From positions 44,454,347 to 44,518,346 of the forward strand of contig OY783203.1 of NCBI GenBank assembly GCA_963678705.1: a DNA stretch of 64,000 bases, in the 5' to 3' direction. Numbering within the stretch: position 1 is the first letter of the stretch; each line of letters starts with the position of its first letter. The notes under the pieces were generated by a model. The model was not told the origin of the DNA, made no database searches, and saw only the letters and a program-made list of their open reading frames with translations. Below, one piece after another: positions 1 through 12,245 of the stretch. The DNA comes from Panorpa germanica. Taxonomy: Eukaryota > Arthropoda > Insecta > Mecoptera > Panorpidae. A program made the translations under genes and the position numbers.

Positions 1-589
1 GTACCGATACTAAAACGACATCGGTACCTAATAAATGTATGATTATATTTGATAAATCCAATAAATAAAACAACAACCATACTAAAAAAAAAGTTAGTTT
101 TGGAACGCTAGAGGAGGACAACGACTCAACGTAAAATTTAACTTCAAGTTTAAATCAATTGATTAAACTTGCATGTGTATATTACTTCAGAATATGTTCG
201 ATGTAGCGTTATGTTTTGTACATTTTCTCCATTTTCTCATCTTTGTACCAAGTTGTAGAATGTTGGTACCCATTATAAAATATAATTTACTACATAATGT
301 GTACGATATTCATACTATGCAGCTTGGTACGAGGACAGGGTCTGCTTTTTCTGAGTAACAGTAACATTCATCACACCAGTTCATTAGTAGTACAACTCCA
401 AATACTAAGTTGAGTTGAGACATTAATGATCACATTTTTTTAAGAGTTATCTCACTATTGAACTGCTCGATCGATGTATGTATAAAAGCAGATTATGTTT
501 TTTTATATTTACTATCAATTAACAACAAAAAACGTCGACAATCGATTTGCGCTCTATGCAACAGTTCTAAGTCCTTATAGACTTACTAA

Positions 590-740
590 ATTACATTGGC
601 AACCTGTCAAAGACCCTCCTTACAGTCCAGACTATGTTTGGTCTATTGAAGGAGTGATTAGGAAGGTAAGGAATTTTGAAGACGACGCTGTGGTCGAACA
701 GTACTTGTACTTTTTCCATTCGATGAAAAATGTATTTCTG
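590..740 (+). mobile_element. Degraded mariner transposase fragment
   Basis: One plus-strand frame contains DPPYSPDY, the hallmark block around the second catalytic Asp of mariner transposases (usually HPPYSPDLAPSDY), followed by RNFEDDAVVEQYLYFFHS, which resembles the family's F..DDAV..AV..FF segment. Only about 50 residues can be matched and the intervening segment is scrambled. It lies in the MELK intron upstream of the 1470 exon and is an old, inactive copy. Confidence 0.55.
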
Positions 741-1469
741 TTGAAGAAAACTATTTATATTACATTGAAATTTTCTGAATTTTCTCGAAGTAACATGTTT
801 TGATAATAAACTATAATTTTCTGTATTTTTTATATAAAAGAATTAAATGTTTAGGTTGATTTAAAATAATGTATATTCTAAACGCGTTAGTTTTTCTAAG
901 AAAATATATCAAAGTCTAAGCAATTTTGCAGCGGAGACTACTGACATATTTCTCTGAGATTTGCATGCTAGAGCACCGTATAGATTCAACATCCTCTAAA
1001 TTAGCATATAAAGTGGCTCCATTAAGTACTTTCTGTGTGCCGCACTGTACTCCTTGTCTCGTGTACCCTCACCACACTGTATTCTGTATAGACTTCAAAT
1101 CTGTTTTTATCACAAAATACCTTGGAAACTGATGATGTTCAATTTTAAAATACATTTTCATACTATAATCGCTTTTCAATTTTATTAGAAAATGTAAAAG
1201 TAAATTTAAAAAAATAAGGTGCGGATGGAAAGTTCTAAAAGCTCGTTAGTTACGAGTTACGGATAAATTAAATTAGTTTATTAATTTTGCTGCATGAACT
1301 AAAGGAACTACGAAACTTAACTATGTCTTATGTGGAGTCCACATAACGTTTTCTGTAGAGCTGTTATTTTGTATAGAAATGATAAACATAATTTGAAACA
1401 TTAAAAAAATCAAGTTAGTTAGTCCAAGATGTATTTATTTTATTATATCTTCAGTTTGTATCTTTTCAG

Positions 1470-1629
1470 AAATGCAACCACACAAAGTGAAACTCCTTCA
1501 TCAGCTAGAAAGGTTTTGGGCAGCATCGAGCGATCTATAAATCGTGTCAGACATGTATTAACTCCCAGAAGGAGAAAAATTGATTCAGCTCCTGAGTTCG
1601 CAGATGCTCCTCAAGTGCTTACAGCAAAG
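1470..1629 (+). CDS. MELK: MELK homologue, coding exon preceding the KA1 domain (internal exon, gene partial)
   Basis: This is an internal exon of a maternal embryonic leucine zipper kinase homologue, a Ser/Thr kinase of the AMPK/Snf1-related family linked to cell division and stem or germ cells. The acceptor is a pyrimidine-rich run ending TTTTCAG at 1469 and the donor is AAG|GTAATT at 1629/1630. The frame enters with the third base of a codon (preceding intron phase 2) and leaves at phase 0. The 53 complete codons include SSARKVLGSIERSINRVRHV followed by LTPRRRK. As I remember the vertebrate protein, this matches SPARKVFGSIERGLDKVITV plus LTRSKRK just before KA1. The kinase and UBA-like domains must be encoded left of the window; no further upstream exon was recognised in 1-1469. 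Identification is from family memory, not a search, but three exons agree in order, phase and content. Confidence 0.88.
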
Positions 1630-2565
1630 GTAATTCATTTATTAGAAAAAGTTAGTATCACCTGGTCCAATTTCACCTCTTCCTTCTCACACATTCTGCA
1701 TGATTTCTCGTCCTCTTTTCCATAATACATGCTTACTCTTTCTTCGTACCCTTGCGATCATTTTCGTTTCTTTTCCTCCTTAAGTTTTCAGGAATTTCGG
1801 CATCCTTCTAGCCCACAATTGTATTTTATTACCAGATTCTCTTATATTCAGTCAAAATTATATTATTATTTTATTAATTTTTACAATGAGTTATCCCAGT
1901 TGTGTATGTATGAGATCTCAATAAGGTAAAACTGACGTTACTTTATTATTTTTTACGTTGTGTTATGAACATGCCATATTGGGACCCAATTAGGTGCAGG
2001 CATATGTTAAGAGCAATCCCAGTGAAATTTCTAGTCGGGAATGGGAGGTGGCAAAAGTAGTGTTTACCTAACTAAAAAATGTCATGCGTGGGCCCGGCTC
2101 TGTTTATATGCTCGTACACACACACACACATTTTTTGAATGAACTCTAATAAATTCTGTTACAGTGTTACTGCTATTTGCAGACAATTATTTTTAAAAAC
2201 AGTTTAATATTTTTGCTTCACTACATTAAACAGTGAAATTTATTTGTAAATACTCAGGATGTTCCGACCAGTACACTGTAAATTAACTAAATTTATGGGG
2301 GTTGTACACTGGGTTTATCACTGTATACTACAGAATGTTAGTTGTGAACTATATAATATACACAAGTGCACATAATAGTTTGTTTGATATATACTAAATA
2401 ATGTTACATAACTTTACATTAATATTATGTCATATGGATGCAGTTTTTTTTATTTTATCGATATTTTCTTTGGAAATAGTATACAAATATATTCTATATA
2501 ACTAGAAATATTTTTCAATAGTCTTAAGAAGTTTTCCATAAATTACGTAAACTATTTACAATTAG

Positions 2566-2685
2566 AAATCCAGCTACTGGTACTAGTTGGCTTTATTAAA
2601 ATCCCTCACTTCCAAAATAGTACAATTTTAAACACAGGGTCATTATTAATCTAAAAAATACGAGTATATTAGCATTAAGCCGACT
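2566..2685. repeat. Dispersed repeat, copy 1 (relative at 5681)
   Basis: This segment starts AAATCCAGCTACTGG and continues through matching blocks such as AATAGTACAATTTTAAA and TCATTATTAAT. It is clearly related to 5681-5835. The family is unknown. Copy 1 is interrupted after about 2680 by roughly 285 bp absent from copy 2, and the shared sequence (GCTTTCTTGAATCGCT) resumes near 2980. Confidence 0.7.
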
Positions 2686-2967
2686 TAAAACGATGCTACG
2701 AACACCTTCCAACGTTGGACAAAGTTCGGGCTGTTGTCGGTCTTTTGACCCGCGTCAAAGGAATTTTTCTACCCCCACAATGCACTTGATCTACATGTCA
2801 TGCACTGTTGCACGAAAGTTTTTGTTAAACAGTGTCAGTTTCAATAATATCAACAAATTAATAAAATAAATAAATCATTCGGATCAAACATTCGTTCCAC
2901 CTTGTAGTAGGAAACTTGCCATGTCTATTTCTTAAATCAAACGTTCCCTGCATCGTCTGGAGCCGGC
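2681..2967. mobile_element. Possible small DNA element nested in a dispersed repeat
   Basis: This block is present in the copy at 2566 but missing from the sister copy at 5681. It begins AAGCCGACTT and ends GAGCCGGCTT, which are short imperfect inverted ends (AAGCCGACTT against AAGCCGGCTC). The interior is GC-richer than its surroundings and shares a motif like CAACGTTGGACRAA with 7487-7500. A nested MITE fits; a deletion in the other copy is the alternative. Confidence 0.4.
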
Positions 2968-3011
2968 TTTAGTAACAAGAAGCTTTCTTGAATCGCTATA
3001 TAAAGAAAATA

Positions 3012-3086
3012 TAACTCTGGTCCGAAGATCGAACCCGAAGACACAGCAGTCAAGCATCAATGCTCTCGCCCATTGTGTCGTCAGTG
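3012..3086 (-). mobile_element. SINE head fragment (tRNA-derived family of this window)
   Basis: Read on the minus strand this carries the family's tRNA-like head: GACACAATGGGCGAGAGC (A-box region), GCTTGACTGCTGTGTCTTC and GGTTCGATCTTCGGACCAG (B box). Only the head is present. Confidence 0.75.
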
Positions 3087-5680
3087 ATCGATTAAAATAT
3101 CGAATTTAGAAAAGTTTTATTTGTTTATTTTATTGACTTCGTCTTTAACACATTCAACATTTTATCCAATAATATAAAAAGCTTAAACATGTGTTGTTGG
3201 TTGTTGGAGCTTTGCAGTAGATTTGTCTATGTGTTCCGATAACAGAAACAACCAGAATCGAAAGTCCAGACCAGAATGAGGATCAACACAATCAACCTGA
3301 TTTATATGGGAGAAACAACCACCTATCCGGTACCTACGACTTGTGTTAGTGTTATTAGTTTTATATTTTATTTTGTTGTTTAACAAGGTGCCTCTAAATT
3401 TATTACATACATAAAAAAATAACTAATTGTATGAAGTGTATATTTTAAATTAATAAAAGATTAATAAGAGATTTTTAAAAAGGAAATATTAAAATCTTCT
3501 ACTAGTTAATTTTCTATTAAATTTACAAAATTAACTAGTGACAGAACCATATTAAGTTCGCTTGGGAGCTGCTTAGTTTTATAGCACAGGTCGCCCTTGT
3601 TAACTGGATAGCTGATTGAACAATATATACTCCTAATGTAACTTCAAATAATCAGCGATACCTGTTGTAATTTTCATCAAAGTATAATTTATCTTTAAAC
3701 TAAAAATTAAGGTATATTAATAAAAGAACTATACAGTTTATTAGAGTTTATTCATTCTTGAAAACATACCGATGTACTTTGCTTAAGTTTCACAAATTTG
3801 TCCTCAGGTTTATTATGTCATAATTATATTCAAATAACATTATATTTAAATTGATGAATTTGCTCATATTGATAACTAAATTTATGCTCATTTAAGTTCA
3901 TGTTGCCAAGACTCATGCTAATACTAAAAAACCAAAAGACTATTGGTAATACTAGGGCCGTAGCTAAAATTTGAGAACGGGTATCCGAAATTTGAAACAG
4001 AGCATCTTGACGTAGTAATATCTATCCTTGACCAGTGCATATGCTCAGAAATAAAATAAATATCCTACAGATCTGGCAACGTTGTATTCTTACACTGACC
4101 AAAACACGACTTGTTTACTTTGGTCTTTATTTCCCTCTCAATCTTCTAGTCACTAAGCTATGAGAGAACGGTTGAAAATTATGAAAAGTAGCTCACTTTA
4201 AATTTATTTTATAAGAAAACTAATACCACTTGTTGTCATTTTTTTACAATACAATATTTGACAGATTCTCAATTAATGAATTAAAGTTTTTCAAATTACA
4301 AAACATCCGTTTCAATATAGGTCGGTGTTGCTTTTGTATGTAAAAATGCAAAATTTACCAGTCAATATCTAAAAATTCAGTACCGCAAAAGAGTATTGAA
4401 ACTTTTTTAATATTATTATTTTAATAAATATACGTACTTGTAATTAAATTTTCAAAAAAATCGTAAAAAAGTGATTTTCTTGGGAACGTCCTTAAGGTAG
4501 GTCATTCTTAGAAACCTTCATTACTAAATTCTCGTATTATTTTCCAAAACTGAAGAGAAATAAAGCGGACACGAAGTTATGAGAGTGTGAGTTATTTTGC
4601 AACACCTTGTAAAATATTTTTATTGTATATAATGTATCTGCACACTGCAGTACAGTATCGCTGACGAAGTGATTTGTGTTCCAGATACGCATCTCATGAG
4701 ATAACTGCTCCAAAAATAATAGTGCATTTTATTTTACATATATCATTTTGAATGTGCGTGGTGAATGGTGATAAAAGACAATGAGCAATCGTAGGTACTT
4801 CTACTTATAAATACGATAACTGTCGCAAAGAACATGTCGTATAAAAAGAAATAGATAGAAGGAAATAAATATACTTGTCGATTTTGTTACAACTACTAAT
4901 TTATGTTCTAAGTTGTTTTAGTTTTTCTTTGTACATTTGTTCTATATATCTTACATATCGCGTAACATTTCATGCAATATCTATGTATTTTGTTTATGTT
5001 GAAGGCCTTTCGCAATTATTATTTGAAATTAAAAGGCACAAAATCGAAAATTGAGTCTGAATCTGGTTTATTGGCGAAAAAGCTAGTAGGCAAATTGATC
5101 TGACTAATTTCAGTACCGTTTACACCGCCGCAAAGCGACGTCTGTTTTGGGTATATGATTTGGATTCAATAATCAACAATCCAAAATTTGAACTTTCTTC
5201 AAAGTTTCCTACCGAGCTCACTAGTTTTTCCAGCACTCATTTTTTTCAATTTCTAAATTTCAAAATATGTTCACATTCAATAGCGTAATACATATGCAAA
5301 ATTTCTCATTTCTTTTACGAATTAACAGTTCTACAGCAATAGGAATAGAATATATAAAATAGGAATTTCTTTGGAGCCGCTTTCGAGCCACTATACAAAA
5401 TTCAGTACCAAACATATAACCAATAAAGGGAAAAAAGTGGAACGTTATAATATATGATATCCGAATTTTTACCCTTACCAATTTTGATAAATTAGTCCTT
5501 GATAATTGATAATAAATATTTTTACCTAGATATAGAGATAGCCATTTAATTACCAGATAGTCGCCATTTCTTCAAGATGAAGGCCTAAAGTTAACGTTAA
5601 CAAGAATCTTGTAAGACGACAATAAACATTGTTAACTGTATATTAATATTATTAATATAGTTTAATTGCCATTAAATTAG

Positions 5681-5860
5681 GAAATCCAGCTACTGGGATT
5701 ATTATATTATACTTATACCAGCTAGTCGACTTTATTATAATCACACACTTCTAAAATAGCACAATTTTAAATAGAGGTCTATTATTAATTTCAAAAATAT
5801 ATTAGCTTTAGTAAGACGCTTTCTTGGATCGCTTTATATTTCTAGATCATCTTTTTTTTA
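5681..5860. repeat. Dispersed repeat, copy 2
   Basis: Second copy of the repeat at 2566. The shared blocks occur in the same order: AAATCCAGCTACTGG, CACACTTCTAAAATAGCAC, AATTTTAAATAGAGG and GCTTTCTTGGATCGCT. It has no counterpart of the 2681-2967 block, so it probably shows the uninterrupted form. Confidence 0.65.
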
Positions 5861-6591
5861 AAATAATAATAATAAATATATCTGCTTTATAACAAGACGG
5901 TGCAAATAAACCAGGCAAAGAAACATTATACCCTTCATCGTCGCACACACATATCTCGTACATATATTCACACTAATACACATACGATTCATATGCAGGA
6001 TCCATTTAAACAAGAGTTGTGCGATGTATATTAGTTTTATCTCTCAACAAGGCATTAACAGGAGGTCACTAAGATAGGTCTGTAAATTGTTGACCTGGGA
6101 TAATCACCTCGCATTTTATTGTTGGCACTCAAAAGGACATTTAAAACAAACTATTGCTGTATCGAATTACTTTATACTACTTATAAATAAAGTATGACTG
6201 TGTTGTATGTGATCTCTTTATAAAATTAATATATAATTATATAATAATATGTATATTTATATATGTAGAAAAAAACAAAACTTCTTCAGCAACAAAATGC
6301 GCTAATACCCTATGATATTCAAAATTATAACAGAGAACAATTTAAAAATCGCTACGCTTTTGTATCATATTAACGGTGAAAAACGGAGAAAAATATGTTT
6401 CTAAATTTTTCTTATAAAATGCGATAATGTTAGAATTTCGTAATACGCTTTTTACCGGTATTACATTTTAGATATGAAGAATAAAGACACAAAATCGAAA
6501 CGAACATAATAAAATAATATTGGTTTCGACTACTCAGTGTATACTACTTGAATAAATTCTGTTAAAAATATAAATATTTTTAGGTTATGTT

Positions 6592-7000
6592 GTGATGGTC
6601 AGAGGCGGCCTTAGGGGCAAGCAGGGTAACCGTCCGGGGCCTCGCGCAACAACCCAAGTAGAAAAATTCATTACTATATATGTATTTAAATCTCGCGCCT
6701 TTAGAAATCCCACTAGAGTCACTGCGTATATCTTTTAAGGCATTCAAGTGCCCTAATTTATCATTATTAATATTACTCTTCTTTGTGCTTGTTAACTTTT
6801 ATAAATCCTCCAATATAAACTTTTATTTCTCGTCAATTATCATCAAAAGTACTTACTTACAGTTTACATAAATTATACAAACAACAAATGCTTCACAAAG
6901 ATCTGCCGCCCGGGGGCCTCGCAGAGTTCTGCCGGCCGGGGCCTTGCAAAGATCTGTTGCCCGGAGCCTCGCAATGGCTAAGGCCGCCCCTGGTGGTGGT
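6592..7000. mobile_element. hAT-type MITE with terminal inverted repeats and 8-bp target-site duplication
   Basis: The element runs 6600-6992. Its left end is CAGAGGCGGCCTTA and the reverse complement of its right end is CAGGGGCGGCCTTA, matching 13 of 14 bases; CAGNGGCGG is a typical hAT superfamily end. The flanking octamers are GTGATGGT (6592-6599) and GTGGTGGT (6993-7000), an 8-bp target-site duplication with one difference. The 393-bp body has no transposase. Three tandem GC-rich units of about 26 bp (each with GGSCYTGCA or GGCCTCGCA-like cores) lie at 6899-6975, and the left end carries a related CCGGGGCCTCGC, which suggests sub-terminal transposase-binding repeats. The element is non-autonomous. 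Confidence 0.85.
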
Positions 7001-7664
7001 TCATATAATATCAGAATCTGTTGGACTGTAGCAATTGTGGCATATGAGCAAGGGGTATGCTGTACGAGTGTAATGTATCAGTACATAAAGAGTGCAGATA
7101 AAGCGGGCATGAGACCAACAACAGCACGATTCTGAAATTTTATTGTTTTAATCTATTTAAAATTGTATACAGATAACTTAGTTTTATTTTTCATTTTGAG
7201 TTGTTGCAAAGTATGTTGAATTATATTAAATGTTCTATTTATATATTTGTAGCCGTTTACGAAATTTATTTTCTTCTATACTAGTCTAACGTAAATTATT
7301 AGGTAAACATATTTAAATTTTTCAGACACAATAGACAAATTTAATTTATGACAAATTTATACTAGAAAGAATGAAATCTGAATTTTTCCGGGCCCGCTAA
7401 CATCTCTTAATGCCCCTGTAACTAGAAATCAAAAAGAAATCGGTACCATAAAAATGCTATGCTAATAACTCGTCCACAAATTCGTCAACGTTGGACGAAA
7501 TGAAGCAAGGCTGCTGCCTGAAAAAATATATCACATAGGAATAGTGTATTAAATTTGTACGAGTTAAAAAAATGTCACTTCTTTCAAAAACTTTCTCCAA
7601 ATTTCACAAAAAGAAATTGTATTGTGGACAAAAACACCAGTAAGGGTTAGATTTAGGGCGGCTA

Positions 7665-8000
7665 CACACTGGAGAAACGACTGTCTTAAGATAGTCTGGT
7701 CGTTCAATGTGAGTCGTCCTAAGCTGCTAAATTATAAGTTTCTCTGAATAGTTTCAAGTGTTCAGATTAGACATAGGTACAACAACGAACTTTTCCAGAA
7801 TATAGTCAACATGTTTAGTGTTCTTCTACAGAGTTGTAGTGGTGTAGGACAGTAATACTCGCAGCAGCATCTACCATACTTGTACCACAATATCCAACGT
7901 CGAACACTTGTCCGTGTTGCGATACCAGCAAGATAGCTGGTTAACACGATGCAAGGAGTAAGGAGCGACCAGTCGGCATATGGTACAACCATTTTTCTAC
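7665..8000. mobile_element. Possible DNA transposon remnant
   Basis: At 7669 the sequence GGGCGGCTACACACTGG looks like the GC-rich end of an insect DNA transposon, and the following 330 bases are GC-richer than the rest of the intron. No matching inverted end and no recognisable transposase were found; a minus-strand open frame here (7762-7992) matches nothing I know. Confidence 0.25.
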
Positions 8001-9062
8001 CAGATCTTTTATAGCCAGGTTAAAGTGAACCTCCACATGTTTTGTTCTTGTCTGAGCTATGTAATCTACCAATGTACGTACTTACGAGAACTGTAGAATT
8101 CGTAGTACACCCAATTTCAACATTTTAATATAACTGAATTTATTTTACTATGTTAAAAAGATTCCTTGGTCTTCAATTCTATTTATTCATCCTCTTTATT
8201 GTCGGCACTTGTACAAAATACTTTTGGTGCTACTGGTTATGGGTTGGTCATAATCAGCAACTTTGTTTGTTGCTTTTACCATACCCCTGCCACCCCCATC
8301 TCCCTCAAGGTGGAACATAGCTTTTGTCATCGGGAAAAAACAGAAAATCTGGTGTTCCCAGAAAGTCAATCTTTAAAAAATAAAACAAAATTGGTATCCG
8401 AGAGAGCTAAAAAAAGAAAATGGTATTTATCTAACAAAGTAAAGCTATTACTTCTGCCAAATAACAAAAAGTTACGTTTCATTGTAACCCCCTCCCTCCC
8501 CTTCTCTTCTGTAGGTATATTTTTACTGAACTCCTCGGACGGTTCTACATTTTAGTTAGCGATAATATACCTAGCTAGAAGTGTGCTTGCAGCACGCTAG
8601 CAAGTTGAATCTTGTACATTGCATTACAATTTCTATATGAGAGGTAGAAACCATAGAATTATGTTGCAGGAAGCTTGAAACTTAGTTTTACAAGATAGTT
8701 TTCTACCTGAGTAAATGCGACATACATTTTATGGTAAAAATATTCATAGCTTTTCGTTTAATTTTTTTTGGTTTTTTATGCACTATTTCTGTTACAGTGC
8801 AGTTATTTTTGCAGTGTATTGTGTAAAATAATTGTTGCCGATAAATTTTCGGTGTTAATTGATTGTAAAATGTTGTGTATATTGTCACGGGTAAACTGTA
8901 CCCGTGAAACTCTTAAATAAAGTGTAGGGCAGAAATCATGAACAGAAATCATCAGCTTTTATAAATTTATATTTTGAATTTGTCTTTCTTAATTTGTGAT
9001 TAAAATCAAATGTGTGTTGCCTGGTATTTAAATAAATTGAATCAATTATTTGGTATTTCCAG

Positions 9063-9166
9063 AATCTTTGCAACGTCTCAATTACAACGTGTGTAGACCC
9101 GGATTACGTGCTAAATGAGCTACGGAAGGCTCTCTTCCAACGAGGAATTTCATGCAGACAGAAAGG
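9063..9166 (+). CDS. MELK: MELK homologue, KA1 domain exon 1
   Basis: This is the next MELK exon. The acceptor ATTTCCAG ends at 9062 and the donor is AAAGG|GTAAGT at 9166/9167. It reads in phase 0 from the previous exon and ends with two bases of a glycine codon (intron phase 2). The peptide begins NLCNVSITTCVDPDYVLNEL and continues RKALFQRGISCRQKG. It aligns with the start of the vertebrate KA1 domain (YNVTTTRLVNPDQLLNEI, then VDFVQKG). KA1 domains fold as a small alpha/beta unit that binds acidic phospholipids and restrains the kinase; this exon supplies the first strand and helix. It is too short to stand out as an open frame, but both borders are canonical and the phases fit both neighbours. 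Confidence 0.88.
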
Positions 9167-11405
9167 GTAAGTAACATCTTGTAACGATACTAATTATTAT
9201 CTTTTATTAATTGAAACACGGTTGTCAGAGTTTAATTAATCGTCATTCTTTAATTAAGAAAAAAGAAATACAAAATATATTGTATTATAGCAATGATCGG
9301 ATATTGAAAGTTATATCCCAGAAGGCTTATTACTTGACAGTAAAATGTAGTAGTATTATTTCCATGGTCCATCACGCTGCACTGCGGTCCATCAGCTTCC
9401 GGCGCATTATCTTACGATTTACTAATAATACATCATAATACTCGTATTCGTCTGCAACTTTACGAGTATCAGTTTCTGAATGAATTTTTTTTTCATGAAA
9501 TAAAAAAATCGATTTTATTGACTTTAATTCATATATCATGCTATTCAAATCTTGAGTGAAACATTAGTCCAGTTCACAATGCGAAAAAAGGTTTGTGCTA
9601 TAAGTTTAACTTGAACATGTTTTAAACTTTATCCTTTGGGCCGTTGCTTCATTTCTACTCACGCTGCCAAAAGTGGTTATATGGATATATCTCCTGCTGG
9701 TGAATTCAGACCCGTAGCTGGGCAGTATAGATGGACAATATTCTATCTTAAATAGCTTAAAAATCAATCCAGACATCTAACCGCCCTACTTCAAATATTA
9801 GATTCCCTATTTAATCTTCATTGCCTGAAGATTTGATTAACTTTGAAAGTAGCGATTGCATGAAATATTATTTGAAGCACTGTCTACTTTTGCATGTATT
9901 TGTATTATGCTAGGTTAGACTAATATTTCATTTATTCAATGTTTTACTATTTTCGCCGTTAGGTACTACATTCTTAATGCTTAAAACTTAAAAAGAATCT
10001 TTTAATACTAAAAATTGTACTTAATCATGTTCCCTCCTCTGCTTTTCTTCCTTTTCCTCTACTTCCTTCCTTCTTCTCTGTACTTTTGTCATACACCTCT
10101 TTCCTTCTTTTCATTGTTTATTTTAAACTCGCATTCCTTCAAATTCCAAAGGCTACGTTTCTCGCTTGCACATCCTACATGCTCTAACTTCTCTTTTTTC
10201 CCAATATCAACTACTAATACTAGTTAGACTAATATATTTATGTTATAAACAATCTTAACCTAATTTTATGCAAAAGAAATAATAATTTTGACATAGATAG
10301 AATATTATAATACTCGTACGTAGAGATACAACATTAAACAGTAACTAATAATGCGTACCACATGTTTACATGTTTACATGTATTGATCGACTTGATTTTA
10401 TGTTATTTTTTGTATAGTTTTTTATTATTATTTTCATATTCCATGTATTGTTAGGTTGTCTTGGGATTTTCAAGAACATAGTATGGTTTTGTTGGACTCT
10501 GTTTTCTTTTTATGACGTTCAATCAGATTGAACACGTACAAAGTTTCTCACACTTAAACGTGAAACCACTAATCTCTTTGTTATAACCATATATCAATTA
10601 TATATTAATTAATCAGATTATTAAATCATGTTATTCAATTACTACACTACAGAATCAATTAAAAATGTATTATTTCATTGCATAATTATTTATTTGCTAT
10701 AAATATATCCAACATTAAATTTTAACAGCTAGATGTAATTGTGTGTTTTGTAGATTTGTTTATTATATGGTTGATATATTTGTTTATTTTTAATTTGTTC
10801 ATCATTTGGTGAACTAATTCTTTTCCATCTTGGTGAGTTAATTCTTGCCAATAAATTTATTCCATCTGCTGGAATGGAATTCAAGCAGAGTCTGACTGTT
10901 CGAGTTTACGACCTAACTACCTCAGCCACCCAGAAAATTCAACATTTGATTTCTTTCTTTTTTCGTAGTTTAACTATTAATAGCAGAGAGTTAAAACCGA
11001 AATATTCTGTCTATCAACACGTATATATTTCGTAAACATAATTGTATCTTGTACATATTTTATAAAAATAACTATATTCCAAAATATGTAAGGTTATAAA
11101 ACAGCTTCGCCTTAAACAGTATAAAATTCGTCTATGTGAGTTCATTCCAAACCAGTTATCTGTCTCATCCCATCTACTCCATCAATATACGAAAATGTCA
11201 TCTTCGTCACAAATAATTTAAAAGTGAAACTTTTCAATTAGAAGGGTTAATTACTTTTATATAATTTCGTCACAATTTAACAAAACCTTTTGTCCAATTC
11301 ATTCAATTAAAAAAAACACCTTTAAACTATAACGGTTATTTTAAAAAACAAAAATCAAATATTTATTGCCAGTCATTCAAACGTTATAAATTGTATCTTT
11401 TTCAG
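9167..11405 (+). other. MELK last coding intron
   Basis: This is a phase-2 intron from GTAAGT to TTTTTCAG. It is AT-rich with a CT-rich tract at 10020-10205 and one copy of a second SINE-like family at about 10800-10955. No other exon was seen. Confidence 0.75.
10800..10955 (-). mobile_element. Second tRNA-like SINE family, copy
   Basis: Read on the minus strand this begins GGGTGGCTGAGGTAGTTAGG, which looks like a tRNA A box, followed by GTCGTAAACTCGAAC as a possible B-box relic and then CAGCAGATGGAATAAATTT. Related pieces (GTTTACGACCTAACTACCTC and ACGACCTCAGCCACCC) occur at 22928 and about 56558. The family name is unknown to me. Confidence 0.5.
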
Positions 11406-11769
11406 ATATATTCTTCGTGGAAAGATGGAACCTTCTATTATATTATCAGCAGCACCTAAACAAGCGTCATCTACCGCAAAACAACATTCTTGTTCTTTCG
11501 AATTGGAAGTGTGTATGATAGCAACACCAGCTGCAGCAGGTTGTGGCGGAGCCCGAGTAGCTATACGCAGGAAACGTCTAAAAGGTGATGCGTGGTGTTA
11601 TAAGAAAGTCTGTGAAGAAGTCCTGGCCCTAGCTGCAGCTCATGAGGATGCTTCTCATAATCACGATGATATTACGTTGAATAAAACTGTTTTGACAATA
11701 TCTGAAGAACCAATAGATGAAAACGATGATCTCTCTAAACCCTCCACATCTTCCATTATAACCCATTAA
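11406..11769 (+). CDS. MELK: MELK homologue, terminal coding exon: rest of KA1 and C-terminal tail
   Basis: This is the terminal coding exon. The acceptor CTTTTTCAG ends at 11405, the first base completes the glycine codon split by the previous intron, and TAA ends at 11769. The peptide starts YILRGKMEPS. It carries the core KA1 blocks CSFELEVCMIATP and VAIRRKRLKGDAWCYKKVCE, which correspond to vertebrate MQFELEVCQL and VGIRRQRLKGDAWVYKRLVE. Two differences from the vertebrate form stand out: an Ala/Ser-rich stretch of about 20 residues between GKM and CSFELEVC, and a short AAAGCGG insert before VAIRRKRLKGD. After the usual family end the chain runs on for about 40 acidic and Ser/Thr-rich residues ending SSIITH. 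The extra tail could be regulatory or simply unconstrained; the sequence cannot decide. Confidence 0.9.
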
Positions 11770-12245
11770 TTATTAGTTTGATATTTGTATGAAATTTTAG
11801 AAATACTTTTTTCAATTTTTAGAGAAATATTATCTCAACTTTTCTAGGTTTATTTCTTTTTTTTCTACTTCATGTTTTTGAAACAATTTTTTCATATTTT
11901 ATAGATTTTTACTAAAAATACAACGAAACATAATCTTATTTTTGATAAATGTTTTAAATTAAATTTTTAGACATTTTACTTAAGTTTTTGTTCTCACTTT
12001 ATTCTATTATACTAACAAAATGTTTATGGTCGTAACAGCCAAATAATCGAATGGTGGTAGAAATAGTGTAATAAGTAACAAATTAAATATATATTGTAGT
12101 ATTAAAATGAAGCTGTATGGGATTTCGTTGGTGACTGAAACGTATGGTTACTATAGACTTAATATTTGAGTTTAATTAAAATAATTTAATAATAATACAA
12201 CATGTAAATTATGATCGGAAATAAATTCTTGTACTGTTCAAACCA
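11770..12245 (+). other. MELK: Probable MELK 3' UTR with poly(A) signal
   Basis: The sequence after the MELK stop is very AT-rich with no gene-like open frame. The first good AATAAA hexamer is at 12220-12225, followed by a T/GT-rich stretch, so cleavage near 12235-12260 would give a 3' UTR of about 470 bases. The UTR end is inferred. Confidence 0.5.

Larger units (their letters stand above)
1630..9062 (+). other. MELK intron (7.4 kb) filled with repeats
   Basis: Between the 1470 and 9063 exons I find no further coding exon. The intron holds a CT-rich stretch (about 1675-1800), two copies of a dispersed repeat (2566-2685 and 5681-5835), a SINE head (3012-3086), a hAT-type MITE (6592-7000) and a possible DNA-transposon end at about 7669. 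Nothing recognisable was seen at 3100-5680 or 8000-9062. Confidence 0.7.

Noticed and set aside
8166-8555. 129-codon frame in the MELK intron
   Set aside because: No motif, lies inside a confirmed intron, and changes character along its length; probably chance.
10015-10227. 70-codon hydrophobic frame as a signal or membrane peptide
   Set aside because: It is the translation of a CT-rich tract inside an intron.
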